Position numbers and translations under genes: made by a program | The notes under the pieces: generated by a model | Database searches by the model: none | Told to the model about the DNA's origin: nothing | What the model saw: only the letters and a program-made list of their open reading frames with translations | Source: CALAED01 sp036555725 | GTDB lineage: Bacteria > Actinomycetota > Actinomycetes > Streptosporangiales > Streptosporangiaceae | Direction: 5' to 3' | Length of the DNA stretch: 64,000 nt | Assembly (NCBI GenBank): GCA_036555725.1 | Contig: DATBKU010000101.1 | Location: forward strand, 67,455-131,454 | In this document: positions 32,897 through 41,752 of the stretch, one piece after another | How the letters are laid out: each line of letters opens with the position of its first letter | How positions within the stretch are numbered: the first letter of the stretch is position 1

Positions 32897-34144
32897 ATGG
32901 CAGAGAGCGCGGACGTCCGAGCGTCCGAAGTCAAACCTCCCGAACCCGAACTCACCCCGGACGAGATCGTCGCCCGTGCCCGTGCGCTGATTCCAATGGT
33001 CCGCGAGCAGCAGGACGAGGCCGAACGGCTGGGCCATCACACCGACGCCGTGGACCGCGCGTTCGTCGACGCCGGGTTCTACCGCATTCTCCAGCCGCGC
33101 AAATTCGGCGGCTACGAGTTCGACATCCCGACCTTCTGGAAGGCGATGCTGGCCATCTCCACCGGAGATCCCGGCACCGGCTGGGGGCTGACTCTCGGCT
33201 CCCACCACGCCTTCGTCGTCGGTTCGCACTTCTCCGAGGAAGGTCAGCGGGAGATCTTCGGACCGAACGGCGACTTCCGCGCCCCGCACCGCGCACCGCC
33301 CGCCGGGCGGGCCCGGCCGGTGGACGGCGGTTATGTGGTCAGCGGCACCTGGGACTACAGCTCGGGTGCCCCGCATTCGACCCACTTCATGGGCAACGCG
33401 CTGGTCGAGGGCCGGGACCCGCGGAAGCTAGGCGGCAACATCGTCGCGGTGGTCCCGAAGGGGCAGTACACCATCCTCGACGACTGGGGAGACGGCCGCA
33501 TTCTCGGGATGAACTCCAGCGGGTCCAACAGCGTCCGGGTCGACGAGGCGTTCGTGCCGGAGCACCGCACGTCGCCGATGAACTGGACCCGGCTGACCGA
33601 GCCGCCGCCCGGCGCGAGCCTGCACGGCAACCCCATGTACCTGGGCCGGATCTACGCGGTCTATCACGCCGGCCTGGTGATCCCGGTCATCGGTGCGGCG
33701 CGGGCGGCGCTGGAAGAGTTCGAGAACATCATCACGACCAAGAAGACGATCATCCCGCCGCAGGTGCCGCGGTACACGCACGAGGACTTCCAGCAGCCGT
33801 ACGGCTACGGTCTCGCGCTCGTCGACTCGGCCGAGGCCATGGTGCTGCAGGTCGGCGAGCGCTACATGGAACTGGCCCGGCGGTGGGCGGAGACCGGTGA
33901 GCCCTTCAGCCGCGAAGACGACGTACGCCTGTACGCGGTGGTCCAGCAGGCCGGGCAGCTGGCGCTGCAGGCGGTGCAGGTGATCTTCAACGCGGCCAGC
34001 TCGTCCGCCGCCAAGAGAGGGCAGCGGATCCAGCGCTACTACCGTGACGCGGCCATGTATCGCAGCCACATCGCGGCGCAGTACATGAACACGGCGCGCG
34101 AGATGGCCAAGGTGCATTTCGGGCTGCCGGACGGGCTGTTCTGA
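32897..34144 (+). CDS. Acyl-CoA-dehydrogenase-fold flavin monooxygenase (HsaA/group D-like)
   Basis: The 415-residue protein has the acyl-CoA dehydrogenase fold (helical N-domain, beta middle with YVVSGTWDYSSG, four-helix C-domain). It resembles two-component flavin hydroxylases such as HsaA or HpaB-type enzymes: it has SGTWxYxSG and lacks the usual catalytic Glu motif of dehydrogenases. These enzymes use reduced flavin from a separate reductase to hydroxylate aromatics; no reductase gene is adjacent. RBS GGAGG precedes the ATG. The alpha/beta hydrolase starts immediately after its stop. Confidence 0.82.
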   Translation: MAESADVRASEVKPPEPELTPDEIVARARALIPMVREQQDEAERLGHHTDAVDRAFVDAGFYRILQPRKFGGYEFDIPTFWKAMLAISTGDPGTGWGLTLGSHHAFVVGSHFSEEGQREIFGPNGDFRAPHRAPPAGRARPVDGGYVVSGTWDYSSGAPHSTHFMGNALVEGRDPRKLGGNIVAVVPKGQYTILDDWGDGRILGMNSSGSNSVRVDEAFVPEHRTSPMNWTRLTEPPPGASLHGNPMYLGRIYAVYHAGLVIPVIGAARAALEEFENIITTKKTIIPPQVPRYTHEDFQQPYGYGLALVDSAEAMVLQVGERYMELARRWAETGEPFSREDDVRLYAVVQQAGQLALQAVQVIFNAASSSAAKRGQRIQRYYRDAAMYRSHIAAQYMNTAREMAKVHFGLPDGLF

Positions 34145-35188
34145 ATGAGCCCGCCACTGGCCATCGCCGATCAGGGGTTCTTCTTCGCCGGCCTGCGCGA
34201 GGTCGCGCTGCCGCACGGCACGGCGGTCACCGGGATGCACGTCCAGTACCAGATCCCGGCCGAGGTACGGCAGCCGTACCCGCTGGTAATGGTGCACGGC
34301 GGCGGCGGTCAGGCGCTCGACTTCCTGGGCACGCCGGACGGCCGGTCCGGCTGGGCGACGCTGTTCCTGCGGGAGGGCTACGCGGTCTATGTGGTCGACC
34401 GGCCCGGCATGGGCCGCTCGCCGTACCATCCCGACCTGCTCGGCCCGGCGTCGCCGGCGCCGGTATACGAGGGGATGATCACCGGCTTCGCCGCCCCGGC
34501 CACGCGGCCCTGGCCGTACCCCTATCCGCAGGCCCGGCTGCACACCCAGTGGCCGGGCACAGGCGAGCCGGGCGACCCGGCGCTCGCCCAGTTCCTCGCC
34601 GGGTCCGAGCCGATGGCCGGCGACCTGGTGTCCATCCAGGAGGCGATGCGGGACGCGGGCGCGGCTCTGCTGGACCGCACCGGGCCGGCCGTGCTGCTCA
34701 CGCACTCGATCGGCGGGGCGTTCGGCTGGCTGGTCGCGGACGCACGGCCCGATCTGGTCAAGGCCATCGTCGCGGTGGAGCCGATCGGGCCCGCGTTCAC
34801 CGAGCTGCCCGGCATGGGCGCGCTGAGCTGGGGGCTGACCTCGATCCCGATCACGTACGACCCGCCGGTCACCGATCCGGCCGAGCTGCGCCGCGAACAG
34901 CGCGCCGCGTCCGGCCCGGACCTGATGGACGCGCTCGTGCAGGCCGAACCGGCCCACCGGCTGGCCAACCTGGCGGGCGGCCTGCCGGTCGCCGTGGTCA
35001 CCGGCGAGGCGTCGTGGCATGCGCAGTTCGACTGGGCCATCGTCGAGTTCCTGCGCCAGGCCGGGGTGGACGCAGACCACATCGTGCTGGCCGACCTCGG
35101 CATTCACGGCAACGGACACCTGATGCCGCTGGAGCGCAACAACGCCGAGGTCGCCTCGGCCATCGCCCACTGGCTGGCCAAACGGTGA
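34145..35188 (+). CDS. Alpha/beta hydrolase
   Basis: The 347-residue protein has the oxyanion motif MVHGGGG, the nucleophile elbow THSIGGAFG and a late LADLGIHGNGH likely to supply the catalytic His. There is no signal peptide. ATG 34145 directly abuts the monooxygenase TGA, so the two are translationally linked and probably work on one substrate, hydroxylation followed by ester or C-C hydrolysis. The proteins are secretory-lipase-like in size; the substrate is unknown. Confidence 0.85.
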   Translation: MSPPLAIADQGFFFAGLREVALPHGTAVTGMHVQYQIPAEVRQPYPLVMVHGGGGQALDFLGTPDGRSGWATLFLREGYAVYVVDRPGMGRSPYHPDLLGPASPAPVYEGMITGFAAPATRPWPYPYPQARLHTQWPGTGEPGDPALAQFLAGSEPMAGDLVSIQEAMRDAGAALLDRTGPAVLLTHSIGGAFGWLVADARPDLVKAIVAVEPIGPAFTELPGMGALSWGLTSIPITYDPPVTDPAELRREQRAASGPDLMDALVQAEPAHRLANLAGGLPVAVVTGEASWHAQFDWAIVEFLRQAGVDADHIVLADLGIHGNGHLMPLERNNAEVASAIAHWLAKR

Positions 35189-35207
35189 CACCTAGGCGCG
35201 TACGGCC

Positions 35208-35256
35208 GTAGCGCGGGGCATTGCCGCAGCGCGGGGCATTGCCGCAGCGCGGGGCC
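35208..35256. repeat. 18-bp tandem repeat, 2.7 copies
   Basis: GCAGCGCGGGGCATTGCC (35226-35243) is preceded by a near-identical copy (35208-35225, one mismatch) and followed by a partial copy (35244-35256). It lies between the convergent hydrolase and TetR genes and abuts the TetR stop. Confidence 0.85.
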
Positions 35257-35850
35257 TCAGGCGCGTGCGGCCAGGCCGGACAGGACGAGCCGCCAGACGG
35301 CCCGCAGATCGTCCTCGAGGCCCGGCTCCGTCCACTCCGCGGCGTGCGCCGGGTGGTGGAACCGGGACGTCGCGTTCAGCACTGCCCGGGCGGTGGTCGC
35401 CGGATCGGTCTCGGCGAACTCGCCGCGTGCGATGCCGTCCGCGATGATCTGCGCGGCCTGCCGGGCGAGCGTGTCCACGTGCTCCCTGGCCACCTCGCGG
35501 GCGTCGAGGGAGAGCTCGTGGTAGGTGGCGAACAGCTCCGGGTCGTCGAGCACCTTCTTGCGCTTGGCCAGGCTCAACGCCTCGATCCACCGCCACAGGC
35601 GGCCGGTCGCCGGGCCGTGCTCGGCCGCGATCGCCGCCAGCGGGGCCGACACGCGATTCAGCCAGCGCTCGGCCACCGCGTCGCGCAGCGCCGCCTTGGT
35701 CGGGAAGTGCCGGTAGACGCTGCCATGGCTGACCCCGAGCGCACGGGCGACGTCGACCACGTTGGCCTTGGCCGGCCCGAAGCGGCGGAGGACGTCCTCC
35801 GCCGCGTCGAGGATGCGGTCTGGGGTGAGCACCGCTGCCGGGGGGTTCAC
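35257..35850 (-). CDS. TetR-family regulator
   Basis: The 197-residue protein has a TetR helix-turn-helix (about residues 10-55, ILDAAEDVLRRFGP ... GVSHGSVYRHFPTKAALRDA) and a helical C-domain. The start is GTG 35850 with AAGGA just upstream. It lies 5 nt after the aldo/keto reductase stop, so both are in one transcript, and the 22-bp palindrome ahead of the reductase is its likely operator. Confidence 0.9.
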   Translation of the reverse strand: MNPPAAVLTPDRILDAAEDVLRRFGPAKANVVDVARALGVSHGSVYRHFPTKAALRDAVAERWLNRVSAPLAAIAAEHGPATGRLWRWIEALSLAKRKKVLDDPELFATYHELSLDAREVAREHVDTLARQAAQIIADGIARGEFAETDPATTARAVLNATSRFHHPAHAAEWTEPGLEDDLRAVWRLVLSGLAARA

Positions 35851-35855
35851 AGTCC

Positions 35856-36854
35856 TTACCGTTCGCTGTCGAGCATGGCCATCTGGGTCGCGTCGTAGCG
35901 CGTCCCGGCAGCCGCGTCGGCCGGGACCGCCTGCTCGATCCTAGCCAGGTCATCGGCGGTGAGCTCGATGTCGAGCGCGCCCAGCGACTCGGTCAGCCGG
36001 TCGCGGTGCCGCGCCCCGATCACCGGCACAATGTCGGCGCCACGTGACAGCACCCAGGCGATGGCGACCTGTGCCACGCTGTGCCCGGTGGTGTCGGCCA
36101 CCTGGCGCAGCGCGTCGACGAGCTCCAGGTTGCGGTCGAGGTTCTCGCCGGCGAACCGCGGGCTGCGGCCGCGGAAGTCGCCCGCCTCGGTGACGCGGCC
36201 GCGCGACCAGTGGCCGCTGAGCAGGCCGCGCGACAGCACGCCGTACGCGGTGACGCCGATGCCGAGCTCCCGCGCGGTCGGCAGGATCTCGGCCTCGATG
36301 CCACGCGAGATCAGCGAGTACTCGATCTGCAGGTCGACGATCGGATGGACGGCGTGGGCGCGGCGCATGGTCTCGGCGCCGACTTCGGACAGGCCGATGT
36401 GCCGGATGTACCCGGCCTTGACCAACTCGGCGATCGCGCCGACCGTGTCCTCGATCGGCACCGCGGGGTCGAGTCGCGCGGGCCGGTAGACGTCGACGTA
36501 GTCGGTGCCGAGGCGGCGCAACGTGTAGGCGAGGAAGTTCTTCACCGCGGCCGGGCGGGCGTCGAAGCCGAGGAAGGCGCCGGCCGGGTCGCGCAGCCCC
36601 CCGAACTTGACGCTGACGATGGCCTGCTCGCGGTTACGGCCGCGCAGCGCGTCGCGGAGCAACATCTCGTTGTGGCCGTGCCCGTAGAAGTCGCCGGTGT
36701 CGAGCAGCGTGATCCCCGCGTCGAGGGCGGCGTGGATGGTCGCGATGCTCTCGGACTCGTCCACCGGGCCGTAGACGCCGGGAGACATGCCCATCAGGCC
36801 CAGGCCGATCGCGGAGACGGCGGGGCCGATCGAACCAAGCGTGCGTGTATCCAT
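35856..36854 (-). CDS. Aldo/keto reductase
   Basis: The 332-residue TIM-barrel protein has family features: GLGLMGMSPGVYG, the catalytic Asp-Tyr pair in LLDTGDFYGHGHNE, a Lys in VSVKFGG and the NADPH-binding C-terminal VPVIGARHRDRL. One oddity is that the usual catalytic His (in -LYYQHR-) is replaced in VDVYRPARLD. ATG 36854 is preferred over TTG 36863. It is followed by its probable TetR regulator. Aldo/keto reductases of this YakC/AKR13-like type reduce aldehydes and quinones. Confidence 0.88.
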   Translation of the reverse strand: MDTRTLGSIGPAVSAIGLGLMGMSPGVYGPVDESESIATIHAALDAGITLLDTGDFYGHGHNEMLLRDALRGRNREQAIVSVKFGGLRDPAGAFLGFDARPAAVKNFLAYTLRRLGTDYVDVYRPARLDPAVPIEDTVGAIAELVKAGYIRHIGLSEVGAETMRRAHAVHPIVDLQIEYSLISRGIEAEILPTARELGIGVTAYGVLSRGLLSGHWSRGRVTEAGDFRGRSPRFAGENLDRNLELVDALRQVADTTGHSVAQVAIAWVLSRGADIVPVIGARHRDRLTESLGALDIELTADDLARIEQAVPADAAAGTRYDATQMAMLDSER

Positions 36855-36878
36855 AACCGTCAACGTACAACATTCAGT

Positions 36879-36900
36879 TGACAGATTTCAATATCTGTCA
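36879..36900. promoter_or_regulatory. 22-bp palindrome upstream of the AKR-TetR operon
   Basis: TGACAGAT and ATCTGTCA are perfect 8-bp arms around TTCAAT. The site lies 25 bp before the aldo/keto reductase ATG, where a repressor would block the promoter. The TetR encoded in the same operon is the natural ligand. Confidence 0.75.
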
Positions 36901-36944
36901 TCGCGCTACTTTGAAGTGAAGTCGAACGCGCCGAGCGCCGATCT

Positions 36945-37817
36945 TCACGACCGCGCTCCCTTCAGGCCGAGGGCGGCGGCGAGGTCGCGCCACGCCTGCC
37001 GCGGCAGGTCGCTGCGGTCCTCGGTGATGACCTGGACGCAGACGTGGTCGGCGCCGGCGTCGAAGTGGGCGGCGACGCGGTTCTGGATCGTCTCCATATC
37101 GCCCCACGCCACGAATTCACGGACCAGCTCCGGGCTGCCGCCGTCGCGCATGTCGTCCTCCGTGTAGCCGAGCCGCCGCAGGCTGTTGGCGTAGTTGGGC
37201 GCGGCCAGATAGAAGCCAACGTGGCCGCGCGCGATGTCGTACGCGCGGTCGGGGTCCGGCTCGAGTATCACCTTGACCTCTGGCGCCAGCAGCCGGTCCT
37301 GGCCGAGGATCTCGCGGGCCCGGCGCGTGTGCTCCGGCGTCACCATGTACGGATGGGCGCCCGCCGCCCGGTCACGAGATAGCTCCAGCATGCGCGGCCC
37401 GAGCGCGGCCAGGACGCGCTGCGCGGCCGGTACCGGTGTCGGCGCGGCGTCGAGGCCGTCGAGGAAGGTCCGCATCGCCGTCAGGGGCCGCCGGTACCGG
37501 TCGGGCGCGAGAAATTCGTGACTGACGCCGAGGCCCAGCAGGAACCGGTCCGGATGCGCGGCCACCAGGGCGGTGTGCCGGGCGGCGACGTCGGCCGGCT
37601 CGTATTCCCAGATGCTCAGGATGCCGGTGGCGACGACGATCCGGGACGTCGCCGCGAGCAGCGGCTCCGCGTGCTGGACGCCTGGACTTGCGCCAAGCCA
37701 GATGGTGCCGTACCCGAGCTCCTCGAGCTCGGCGGCGGCCTCGACGGCCGCAGCCCGCCCGGCCGGATCCTCCGCCCGCAGCCCGATGTTCCAGACGCCC
37801 ACGCGACCGAGATCCAT
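36945..37817 (-). CDS. F420-dependent LLM-class oxidoreductase
   Basis: The 290-residue luciferase-like TIM barrel (VGVWNIGL ... LGYGTIWLG, then FLLGLGVSHE) matches the TIGR03620-type F420-dependent group common in actinomycetes. It is read in the same direction as the AKR-TetR operon downstream, but 90 bp away, so it has its own transcript or an upstream promoter. The substrate is not predictable. Confidence 0.88.
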   Translation of the reverse strand: MDLGRVGVWNIGLRAEDPAGRAAAVEAAAELEELGYGTIWLGASPGVQHAEPLLAATSRIVVATGILSIWEYEPADVAARHTALVAAHPDRFLLGLGVSHEFLAPDRYRRPLTAMRTFLDGLDAAPTPVPAAQRVLAALGPRMLELSRDRAAGAHPYMVTPEHTRRAREILGQDRLLAPEVKVILEPDPDRAYDIARGHVGFYLAAPNYANSLRRLGYTEDDMRDGGSPELVREFVAWGDMETIQNRVAAHFDAGADHVCVQVITEDRSDLPRQAWRDLAAALGLKGARS

Positions 37818-37889
37818 TGTTGTCCGCGCCTCCTACCGAGTTGGCCGGTTCCTGCCTACCCCGCCAAATTAGTGGAGACCCGTGAACGA

Positions 37890-39167
37890 TCAGCCCCCGG
37901 CGCCGGATGAATCGAGCGGATCGGCGTCGGGCGGGCCGTCTGGGCGCCCCCCGGCGGACGGCAGCCAGAGCACGAACGTGCTGCCCGCACCCGTCGCCGA
38001 GAACAACCGCACCTGTCCGCCGTGCGCCTCGATGATCTGCCGGACGATGGCCAGGCCGAGGCCGGTACGCCGGTCCCGGGTGCGCGCCCGGCTCGGCTCG
38101 GCGCCGTTCGGGCCGCGCCAGAAGCGGTCGAAGACACGGGCCTGGTCGGCGTCGCGGATGCCAGGCCCCACGTCCTTGACCGCGATCCACAGCCAATCGC
38201 CCCGGCGCCCTGTCCCGACGACCACCGGCGAGCCCTCGGGCGCCAGCCGTACGGCGTTGGACAGCAGGTTGCTCACGGCCCGGCGGAGCGCGTCGTGGTC
38301 GCCGACCAGGACGAGGCCGTCGCCCAGCTCCCGCACGATGGTCAGCCCCCGCCGCGCCGCCAGCGGCTCGAACTCCTCGGCCGCCTCGCGCGCCGCGACC
38401 GCGATGTCCACCTCGGAGTCGTCGAGGCCGGGCACCGTACGGCGGGCCGAGGCGAGCAGGTCGTCGACGAGCCTGGTCATCCGGGTCGTGGCCCGATCGA
38501 TGATCGCGGCGGCCCGGTGCCGTTCGTCGTCGGTGGAATCGGCCGCGGTGAGCACAGCGTCGAGGTTGGTCCTGATGATGCTGAGCGGCGTGCGCAGCTC
38601 GTGCGACGCGTCGTCGATGAGCTGCCGCTGGGCGCGGAACGCGGCGTCCAGCCGGTCGAGCATCGAGTCGATGGTGTCGCCGAGGTAGCGCAGCTCGTCC
38701 TTCGGGCCCTGCAGCCGGATCCGGCGCGATAGGTCGGTCGCCTGGATCTCCTCGGCCGTACGGGCGATGGCGCGGACGGGACGCAGCGCCCGCCCCGACA
38801 GCACCCACCCGATGCCCAGGCTCAGCACGAACAGCCCGCCCAGCATGGCCAGCGAGTAGTGCTTCACGGTCTGCAGAGTCTGGTAGTTGACCGCCTGCTC
38901 GACCTGCCGGACGTCGGCCACCGGGATGGTGCCGACGTACTGCTTGGTGCCGTCCGGATTCGTGCGGTACTCCTTGGCGTACCGGGTCGTCACCGGGCGC
39001 GCGTCCGCGTTCTTCGACACCCCCAGGTAGACGCCGCCCACGACCAGCGCGGCGAGCGCGAACAACAGAGTGGAGTAGAGCACGGTCAACCGGAACCGGA
39101 TAGTATGCACGAACCCCGGCAGCCGCAGTCGCCGCCGTCGTGGCGTGTGCTCGACCACGTCGCTCAC
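37890..39167 (-). CDS. Sensor histidine kinase, last gene of the MoxR-protease operon
   Basis: The 425-residue protein has a membrane helix at about residues 26-50, an extracytoplasmic sensor loop of about 70 residues, and a second helix at about 115-138. A HAMP domain, the phosphoacceptor motif DDASHELRTPLS and N, G1 and G2 ATP-binding boxes (NLLSNAVRLAP, DVGPGI, GLGLAIV) follow. The GTG start overlaps the response regulator stop (GTGA). It should sense an envelope signal and phosphorylate the adjacent OmpR-type regulator. Being cotranscribed with MoxR, VWA and protease genes suggests envelope or protein-quality sensing. Confidence 0.92.
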   Translation of the reverse strand: MSDVVEHTPRRRRLRLPGFVHTIRFRLTVLYSTLLFALAALVVGGVYLGVSKNADARPVTTRYAKEYRTNPDGTKQYVGTIPVADVRQVEQAVNYQTLQTVKHYSLAMLGGLFVLSLGIGWVLSGRALRPVRAIARTAEEIQATDLSRRIRLQGPKDELRYLGDTIDSMLDRLDAAFRAQRQLIDDASHELRTPLSIIRTNLDAVLTAADSTDDERHRAAAIIDRATTRMTRLVDDLLASARRTVPGLDDSEVDIAVAAREAAEEFEPLAARRGLTIVRELGDGLVLVGDHDALRRAVSNLLSNAVRLAPEGSPVVVGTGRRGDWLWIAVKDVGPGIRDADQARVFDRFWRGPNGAEPSRARTRDRRTGLGLAIVRQIIEAHGGQVRLFSATGAGSTFVLWLPSAGGRPDGPPDADPLDSSGAGG

Positions 39168-39856
39168 GATGGCTCCCGGAGCCGGTAACCCCGTCCGACC
39201 AAGGTCTCGATGAGCGGCTCCTCCCCGTCCTCGCTGAGCTTGCGGCGCAGCGTGCCGACCGTGACCCGGACCGTGTTGGTGAACGGGTCGGTGTGCTCGT
39301 CCCATACGTGCTCGAGCAGGTCTTCGGAGGAGACGACGTGCCCGGGCCGGCTCATCAGGTACGTCAGCACGCCGAACTCCTTGGGGGTGAGCCGCAGCAG
39401 CCGCTCGCCCCGGTACGCCTCGTGCCGTGCGGTGTCGAGCCGCAGCTCCCCCACAGTCCAGATCGCCGAGGCGCCGCCGCTGTCGCGGCGCAGCAGGGCC
39501 CGCACCCGGGCCAGCAGCTCCGCGAAGGCGAACGGCTTGACGAGGTAGTCGTCGGCGCCTTCGTCCAGGCCGCGGACCCGGTCGGCGAGCCGGTCGCGCG
39601 CGGTCAGCATCAGGATGCGCAGGTCGGCGCCGGCCAGCCCGGAAAGGTCACCGCGCCGGATCGACCGGCACAGCTCGAAGCCGTCGCCGTCGGGCAGGTT
39701 GAGGTCGAGCAACATCAGGTCGTACGAATTGGCGTACAGCTTCTCCGTTGCGGCGGCGGTGTCCTGCGCCACGTCGACCGCGTACCCCGCCCGTACCAGC
39801 CCCAGCCGTACGGCCTCGACGAGGTCCTCTTCGTCCTCGACCACGAGCAGCCGCAT
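39164..39856 (-). CDS. OmpR/PhoB-family response regulator
   Basis: The 230-residue protein has a receiver domain (acidic pocket EDEED, phosphoacceptor Asp in LMLLDLNLPDGDG, Lys in YLVKPF) and a C-terminal winged helix (LTPKEFGVLTYLMSRPG ... VRVTVGTLRRKL). It is partnered with the histidine kinase whose GTG overlaps its stop. It lies 21 nt downstream of the protease gene, so it is expressed with the MoxR operon and may autoregulate it. Confidence 0.93.
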   Translation of the reverse strand: MRLLVVEDEEDLVEAVRLGLVRAGYAVDVAQDTAAATEKLYANSYDLMLLDLNLPDGDGFELCRSIRRGDLSGLAGADLRILMLTARDRLADRVRGLDEGADDYLVKPFAFAELLARVRALLRRDSGGASAIWTVGELRLDTARHEAYRGERLLRLTPKEFGVLTYLMSRPGHVVSSEDLLEHVWDEHTDPFTNTVRVTVGTLRRKLSEDGEEPLIETLVGRGYRLREPS

Positions 39857-39877
39857 CGCGGAACCCTCCCTCCGCGG

Positions 39878-40795
39878 TTAGCGGATCAGCCGCTGAGCCT
39901 GGTCCGCCGCCCGGTCGACCGGAATGGCGAACCCGATCCCGATAGAACCCGAGTCGCGGCCCCGGCTCAACGTCGCGATGGCGGTGTTGACGCCGATCAC
40001 CTCCCCGCGGGTGTTCACGAGCGGCCCGCCCGAGTTGCCAGGGTTGATGGACGCGTCGGTCTGCAGGGCCGTCTGCCGGTCGCCGCCGCCGAGCCGTACC
40101 TCACGGTTCAGCGCGCTGACGATCCCGCTGGTCACGGTACCGGCCAGGCCCAGCGGCGACCCGATCGCCAGCACCGGGTCGCCGGCCCGTACGTCCGCGG
40201 ACCGGCCGAGCGCGATCGGCGGCGGGCTGTCGGCTGGGTCGACGGCCAGCACGGCGATGTCGTGCGGCGAGTCGGCGCCGACGATCCGCGCCGTCAGCCG
40301 CCGCCGGTCGGCCAGCAGCACGGTCGCGTCGGAGCCGCCCTCGACCACGTGCGCGTTGGTCAGGATGTGTCCCACCCGGTCGAGGACGAAGCCGGAGCCG
40401 GTGGCCACCGACCGGGTGCCCCGCACCTCGACCGACACCACGCTCGGCTGCACGCGTGCCGCGACGTCGCTGAGATCGCCGGGGCCGTTCGCCGGGCCCT
40501 GCGTGGACTGCGGGATCGGCGCGGCGGCCGGCCCGGCCAGCCGGGCGCCGGCCACCCCGGCCACTCCCCCGGTGAGCGCCGCGGCCAGCATGGCCATGGC
40601 GATGATGCGGCCCGTCGTGGTCCGCGCGCCGGTGGTGACCGGGCCGGGCGACGGACCCGGCGCGCCGGCCGACCGGGCGGCGACCGAGGTCACCGGGGGC
40701 GGTTCGATCGGCGCGACCGGGGCCGGGTCGACGAAGTTCGGCCCGCGCGGCTCGCCGAGCCCATGCCGCTCGATCTCGTCCGGTCGGGAAGTCAT
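39878..40795 (-). CDS. Membrane-anchored trypsin-like (S1C) serine protease without PDZ domain
   Basis: The 305-residue protein has a Pro/Ala-rich cytoplasmic N-terminus, one membrane helix (about residues 62-84) and a DegP-type protease domain. The catalytic triad is visible: His in LTNAHVV, Asp in HDIAVL and Ser in NPGNSGGP. The sequence stops at the end of the protease domain, whereas HtrA/DegP proteins normally carry one or two PDZ domains. RBS AGGAG precedes ATG 40795, with the VWA gene 9 nt upstream. It likely cleaves extracytoplasmic substrates under control of its operon partners. Confidence 0.88.
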   Translation of the reverse strand: MTSRPDEIERHGLGEPRGPNFVDPAPVAPIEPPPVTSVAARSAGAPGPSPGPVTTGARTTTGRIIAMAMLAAALTGGVAGVAGARLAGPAAAPIPQSTQGPANGPGDLSDVAARVQPSVVSVEVRGTRSVATGSGFVLDRVGHILTNAHVVEGGSDATVLLADRRRLTARIVGADSPHDIAVLAVDPADSPPPIALGRSADVRAGDPVLAIGSPLGLAGTVTSGIVSALNREVRLGGGDRQTALQTDASINPGNSGGPLVNTRGEVIGVNTAIATLSRGRDSGSIGIGFAIPVDRAADQAQRLIR

Positions 40796-40804
40796 GGACA
40801 ACTC

Positions 40805-41752
40805 CTAGGGAAGTCGGGAGAACCACAGCAGCGAGCCGACGGCGGCGGCGCAGGCCAGCACCAGCCCGGCGCCGATGAACCAGGCCCAGATCTCGCGCTG
40901 CTCGACGCGGTAGCCGACGCTGCTGCCGATGTCCTCGTAGACCTGGCGCAGTTCGTCGCCGGTGGCGGCCTCGTAGAAACGGCCGGAGGTGGTCTGCGCG
41001 ATGCGCTCCAGGGCCGGGCCGTCGACCGGTACCGGGATGACCCGGGAGCCCTGGTAGATGACGCCCTCGGCCGTGCCGTACGCGATGGTCGACACCGGCA
41101 CTCCGGCCTGCGCCGCCTGCGCCGCCCCCGCCTCCGGGGTACGGCCGGCCGTGTTGGTGCCGTCGGACAGCAGCACGACCCGGGCGGGCGGGGCCGAGTC
41201 GCCGAACTGGGCGCCGAACGACGCGATCGACTGCAGCGACACGAAGATCGCCTCGCCGATCGCGGTACGCGGCCCGACCTGGAGGTTCTCGATGCCGCTG
41301 CGGATCGACCGCCGGTCTGTGGTCGGCGGGACGACCACGGCCGCCGAGCCGGAGAACGACACGATGCCGACGTTGAAGCGGGCGGGCAGCCGGTCGACGA
41401 ACAGCTCGGCGGCCCGCTTGGCCGCGGTGAGCCGGTCCGGTTCGACGTCGGTCGCCTCCATCGAGTTCGACACGTCCACGGCCACCATCACCGTCGCCTG
41501 CTCGCGCGGCACCTGGACCTCGGCTGTCGGCCGCGCGAACCCGGTGACGAACAGGCCCATCATGAGGAGGAACGCCGCCGCCGGGACGTGACGCCGCCAG
41601 CCCGGCCGGGTCGGCGCCACCCGCTCCAGCAGGTGCAGGGTGGTGAACCGGACGGCGAACCGGCTGCGCCGCAGCTGCACCGCCACGTAGATGCCGATCA
41701 ACACGAGCAGGGCGATCAGCAGCAACAGCCGCCCCGGGGCCAGGAAATTCAC
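40805..41752 (-). CDS. BatA-like von Willebrand factor A membrane protein
   Basis: The 315-residue protein has two N-terminal membrane helices, a VWA domain with an intact MIDAS metal site (VDVSNS, then later Thr and Asp in LLSDGTNTAG) and a C-terminal membrane helix. It is paired with DUF58 and MoxR in the conserved MoxR-VWA chaperone arrangement. The GTG start overlaps the DUF58 stop (GTGA). Its role would be metal-dependent protein binding during assembly of an envelope complex. Confidence 0.9.
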   Translation of the reverse strand: MNFLAPGRLLLLIALLVLIGIYVAVQLRRSRFAVRFTTLHLLERVAPTRPGWRRHVPAAAFLLMMGLFVTGFARPTAEVQVPREQATVMVAVDVSNSMEATDVEPDRLTAAKRAAELFVDRLPARFNVGIVSFSGSAAVVVPPTTDRRSIRSGIENLQVGPRTAIGEAIFVSLQSIASFGAQFGDSAPPARVVLLSDGTNTAGRTPEAGAAQAAQAGVPVSTIAYGTAEGVIYQGSRVIPVPVDGPALERIAQTTSGRFYEAATGDELRQVYEDIGSSVGYRVEQREIWAWFIGAGLVLACAAAVGSLLWFSRLP

